DNA of 64,000 nt from an uncultured Oscillospiraceae bacterium (GTDB lineage: Bacteria; Bacillota; Clostridia; Oscillospirales; Oscillospiraceae): NCBI GenBank assembly GCA_947589225.1, contig CANQBC010000004.1, positions 1 through 64,000 on the forward strand. Direction: 5' to 3'. This document shows, piece after piece, positions 62,839 to 64,000 of this stretch. Under the pieces are notes generated by a model. The model was not told the DNA's origin. It did not search any database and saw only the letters and a list, made by a program, of their open reading frames with translations. The position numbers and the translations under genes were made by a program. Each line of letters begins with the position of its first letter. The first letter of the stretch is position 1.

Positions 62839-64000
62839 CTACGCCATTGTCGTGTTTTTCGCCTCAAATAACTGGACGGCTTTACTCAAAGAATCGTCCG
62901 TTACATGGACATAAGTATCCATCGTCGTCTTTATACTTGCGTGTCCCAACAGTTTTTGAAGCGCCTTTGGCTGCATACCGCTCTCAATCGCTCTCGTCGC
63001 GTAAGTGTGGCGAAGTGTGTGCATGGAAAAGGGCGGTATTCCCGCCATTGCACACAGCTTGTAAAGGTGTGTGTCGTAAGAACTGTTTTTAGCGGGCATC
63101 CCAGTTCGGAAATTGATAAACACCAAATCCCGCATATCAAGACTTGCAGTTTGCCCTGTACGCCTGTCGGTATAAGTCAGGACTTGCACCAGGTCATTCG
63201 ATAGCTTTTGCTTTTTCCGCAGTTCTTGAAGCTCCAGCAAAAGATTGTATGCGCGAGTTGTCAGTGGAATCGTTCTGTAACTGGATTGCGTTTTGGGAGG
63301 ACCGGCACGCCACGTTTTCTGCTTGTGCCTGAACTCAAGAGCTTTGTTTACGGTCAGCGTTTTATTTTTGAAGTCAATTGCATCCCAAGTAAGGCCAATC
63401 ATCTCTCCTGTTCTAAGTCCTGTTTCTAAAATCAAGGCGTACTGATAATAATTGTGCGAGGATTTTGCAACCTCTAAAAACTTCTGCTGTTCCTCCACGC
63501 TCAACACCCTGTGGTCACTTGGCGCCTTGATAGGCTTAGTGTACCGCACCCCATCCATCGGATGCTTGGATATGACATCATTCATCACAGCCGCACGAAA
63601 CATTGTGCCCATAGTGATATACACCTGTCGGATGGTAGACCCGGCGTAATCGTCCATCATACCATTCAATATCATTTTGCAGTGCATGGGCTTCACGTCG
63701 GAGATGACCATTTTGCCGATTGCAGATTTTACGTTTTTATCATATCGCTCCTTGTAATTCCTCCGTGTATTGGGAGAGAGGTCAGCTATCAGGTTATCAT
63801 ACCAATAGTTGAACCAGGTATCGACTGTAACTGTGGATGTAATGCCGGTGGAACCGTGCGTATCCTCATATCTGGAGTCTGCCAGCCAATTTCTGGCCTC
63901 GGGAAGCGTATCAAAATACTTCTCGACCCGCTTGCCGCTTCGGGTCACATACCGTGCGGAGTATTTCCTGTCCTTGCGTTGAGAGAGCCCTTTGCCAAGT
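62839..64000 (-). CDS. Tyrosine recombinase (phage/ICE integrase), 5' end beyond the window
   Basis: The visible part is at least 387 residues. It has an N-terminal arm-binding segment ([26 protein letters not shown]), a SAM-like core-binding domain and a catalytic domain with Arg in [27 protein letters not shown] and the Tyr in MDTYVHV. Coding sequence continues in frame past base 64000, so the start is not in the window. GC content is lower than in ychF, consistent with a mobile element that inserted just beyond ychF. Its target site should be near the integrase 3' end (about 62775-62838). Confidence 0.92.
   Translation of the reverse strand, partial: LGKGLSQRKDRKYSARYVTRSGKRVEKYFDTLPEARNWLADSRYEDTHGSTGITSTVTVDTWFNYWYDNLIADLSPNTRRNYKERYDKNVKSAIGKMVISDVKPMHCKMILNGMMDDYAGSTIRQVYITMGTMFRAAVMNDVISKHPMDGVRYTKPIKAPSDHRVLSVEEQQKFLEVAKSSHNYYQYALILETGLRTGEMIGLTWDAIDFKNKTLTVNKALEFRHKQKTWRAGPPKTQSSYRTIPLTTRAYNLLLELQELRKKQKLSNDLVQVLTYTDRRTGQTASLDMRDLVFINFRTGMPAKNSSYDTHLYKLCAMAGIPPFSMHTLRHTYATRAIESGMQPKALQKLLGHASIKTTMDTYVHVTDDSLSKAVQLFEAKNTTMA

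Overview
The window looks like a chromosomal segment of a GC-rich, anaerobic, low-to-mid complexity Firmicute, most likely a Clostridia member of the Oscillospirales type. The pointers are the gene order of the str operon (rpsL-rpsG-fusA-tuf), dnaG-rpoD, rpsB-tsf and rpsF-ssb-rpsR, GGAGG ribosome binding sites, consensus sigma-A promoters with 17-bp spacers, sporulation-type small proteins (YlmC/YmxH-like, CotF-like), FeoA-FeoA-FeoB, SLH surface proteins and TTG/GTG starts. This placement is inference from gene content; no marker search was run.

Layout. 1-5.4 kb: two paralogous secreted SLH proteins and a PstS-like lipoprotein with an extra C-terminal half. 5.4-8.7 kb: a serine-palmitoyltransferase-like enzyme with an overlapping short-chain reductase, and an ADP-ribosylglycohydrolase. 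8.8-12 kb: ferrous iron uptake operon behind a palindromic operator. 12.1-12.4 kb: three tandem 112-bp palindrome-rich repeats. 12.4-23 kb: Nudix, methyltransferase, FakA with Asp23, a small regulator with DUF2975, dUTPase, thioredoxin reductase and divergent thioredoxin, a frameshifted C39-type peptidase, CotF-like proteins, TspO and DegV. 23-32 kb: EF-Ts/S2, a membrane-anchored GH26-like enzyme, a PRC-barrel protein, an acyltransferase, sigma-A, primase and dGTPase. 32-37 kb: str operon. 37-42.6 kb: AraC regulator, guanylate-kinase-like protein, Pta, endonuclease IV, S18-SSB-S6. 42.7-43.8 kb: an insertion sequence flanked by a 26-bp direct repeat. 43.8-46.3 kb: QueH, QueT, GalU. 46.4-53.6 kb: four tandem paralogous polytopic membrane proteins. 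53.7-56.8 kb: a YolD-like protein and a Y-family polymerase, divergent from an Xre repressor and an ImmA/IrrE-type metallopeptidase. 57-60.8 kb: a lower-GC accessory stretch with two tRNA genes, a BlaI/M56 pair and orphan genes. 60.9-64 kb: a DUF1624 acyltransferase, YchF and the 3' part of a tyrosine recombinase that runs off the window.

Most attractive systems. (1) The divergent polymerase/repressor-protease module: a predicted repressor, a predicted repressor-cleaving protease, and mutasome genes share one promoter region studded with GAAGT half-sites. This resembles a LexA-independent DNA damage circuit built like ImmR/ImmA or DdrO/IrrE. (2) The four-paralogue membrane protein operon behind galU, with a promoter followed within 30 bases by a terminator hairpin; the proteins have GT-C-like features. 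(3) Several dispersed palindromic repeat families. One has changing stems around a nearly invariant GCATGTA loop. Another folds as a closed multi-branch structure in the queT leader and ends in a TpsiC-arm-like sequence. All functional statements rest on motif recognition by eye.
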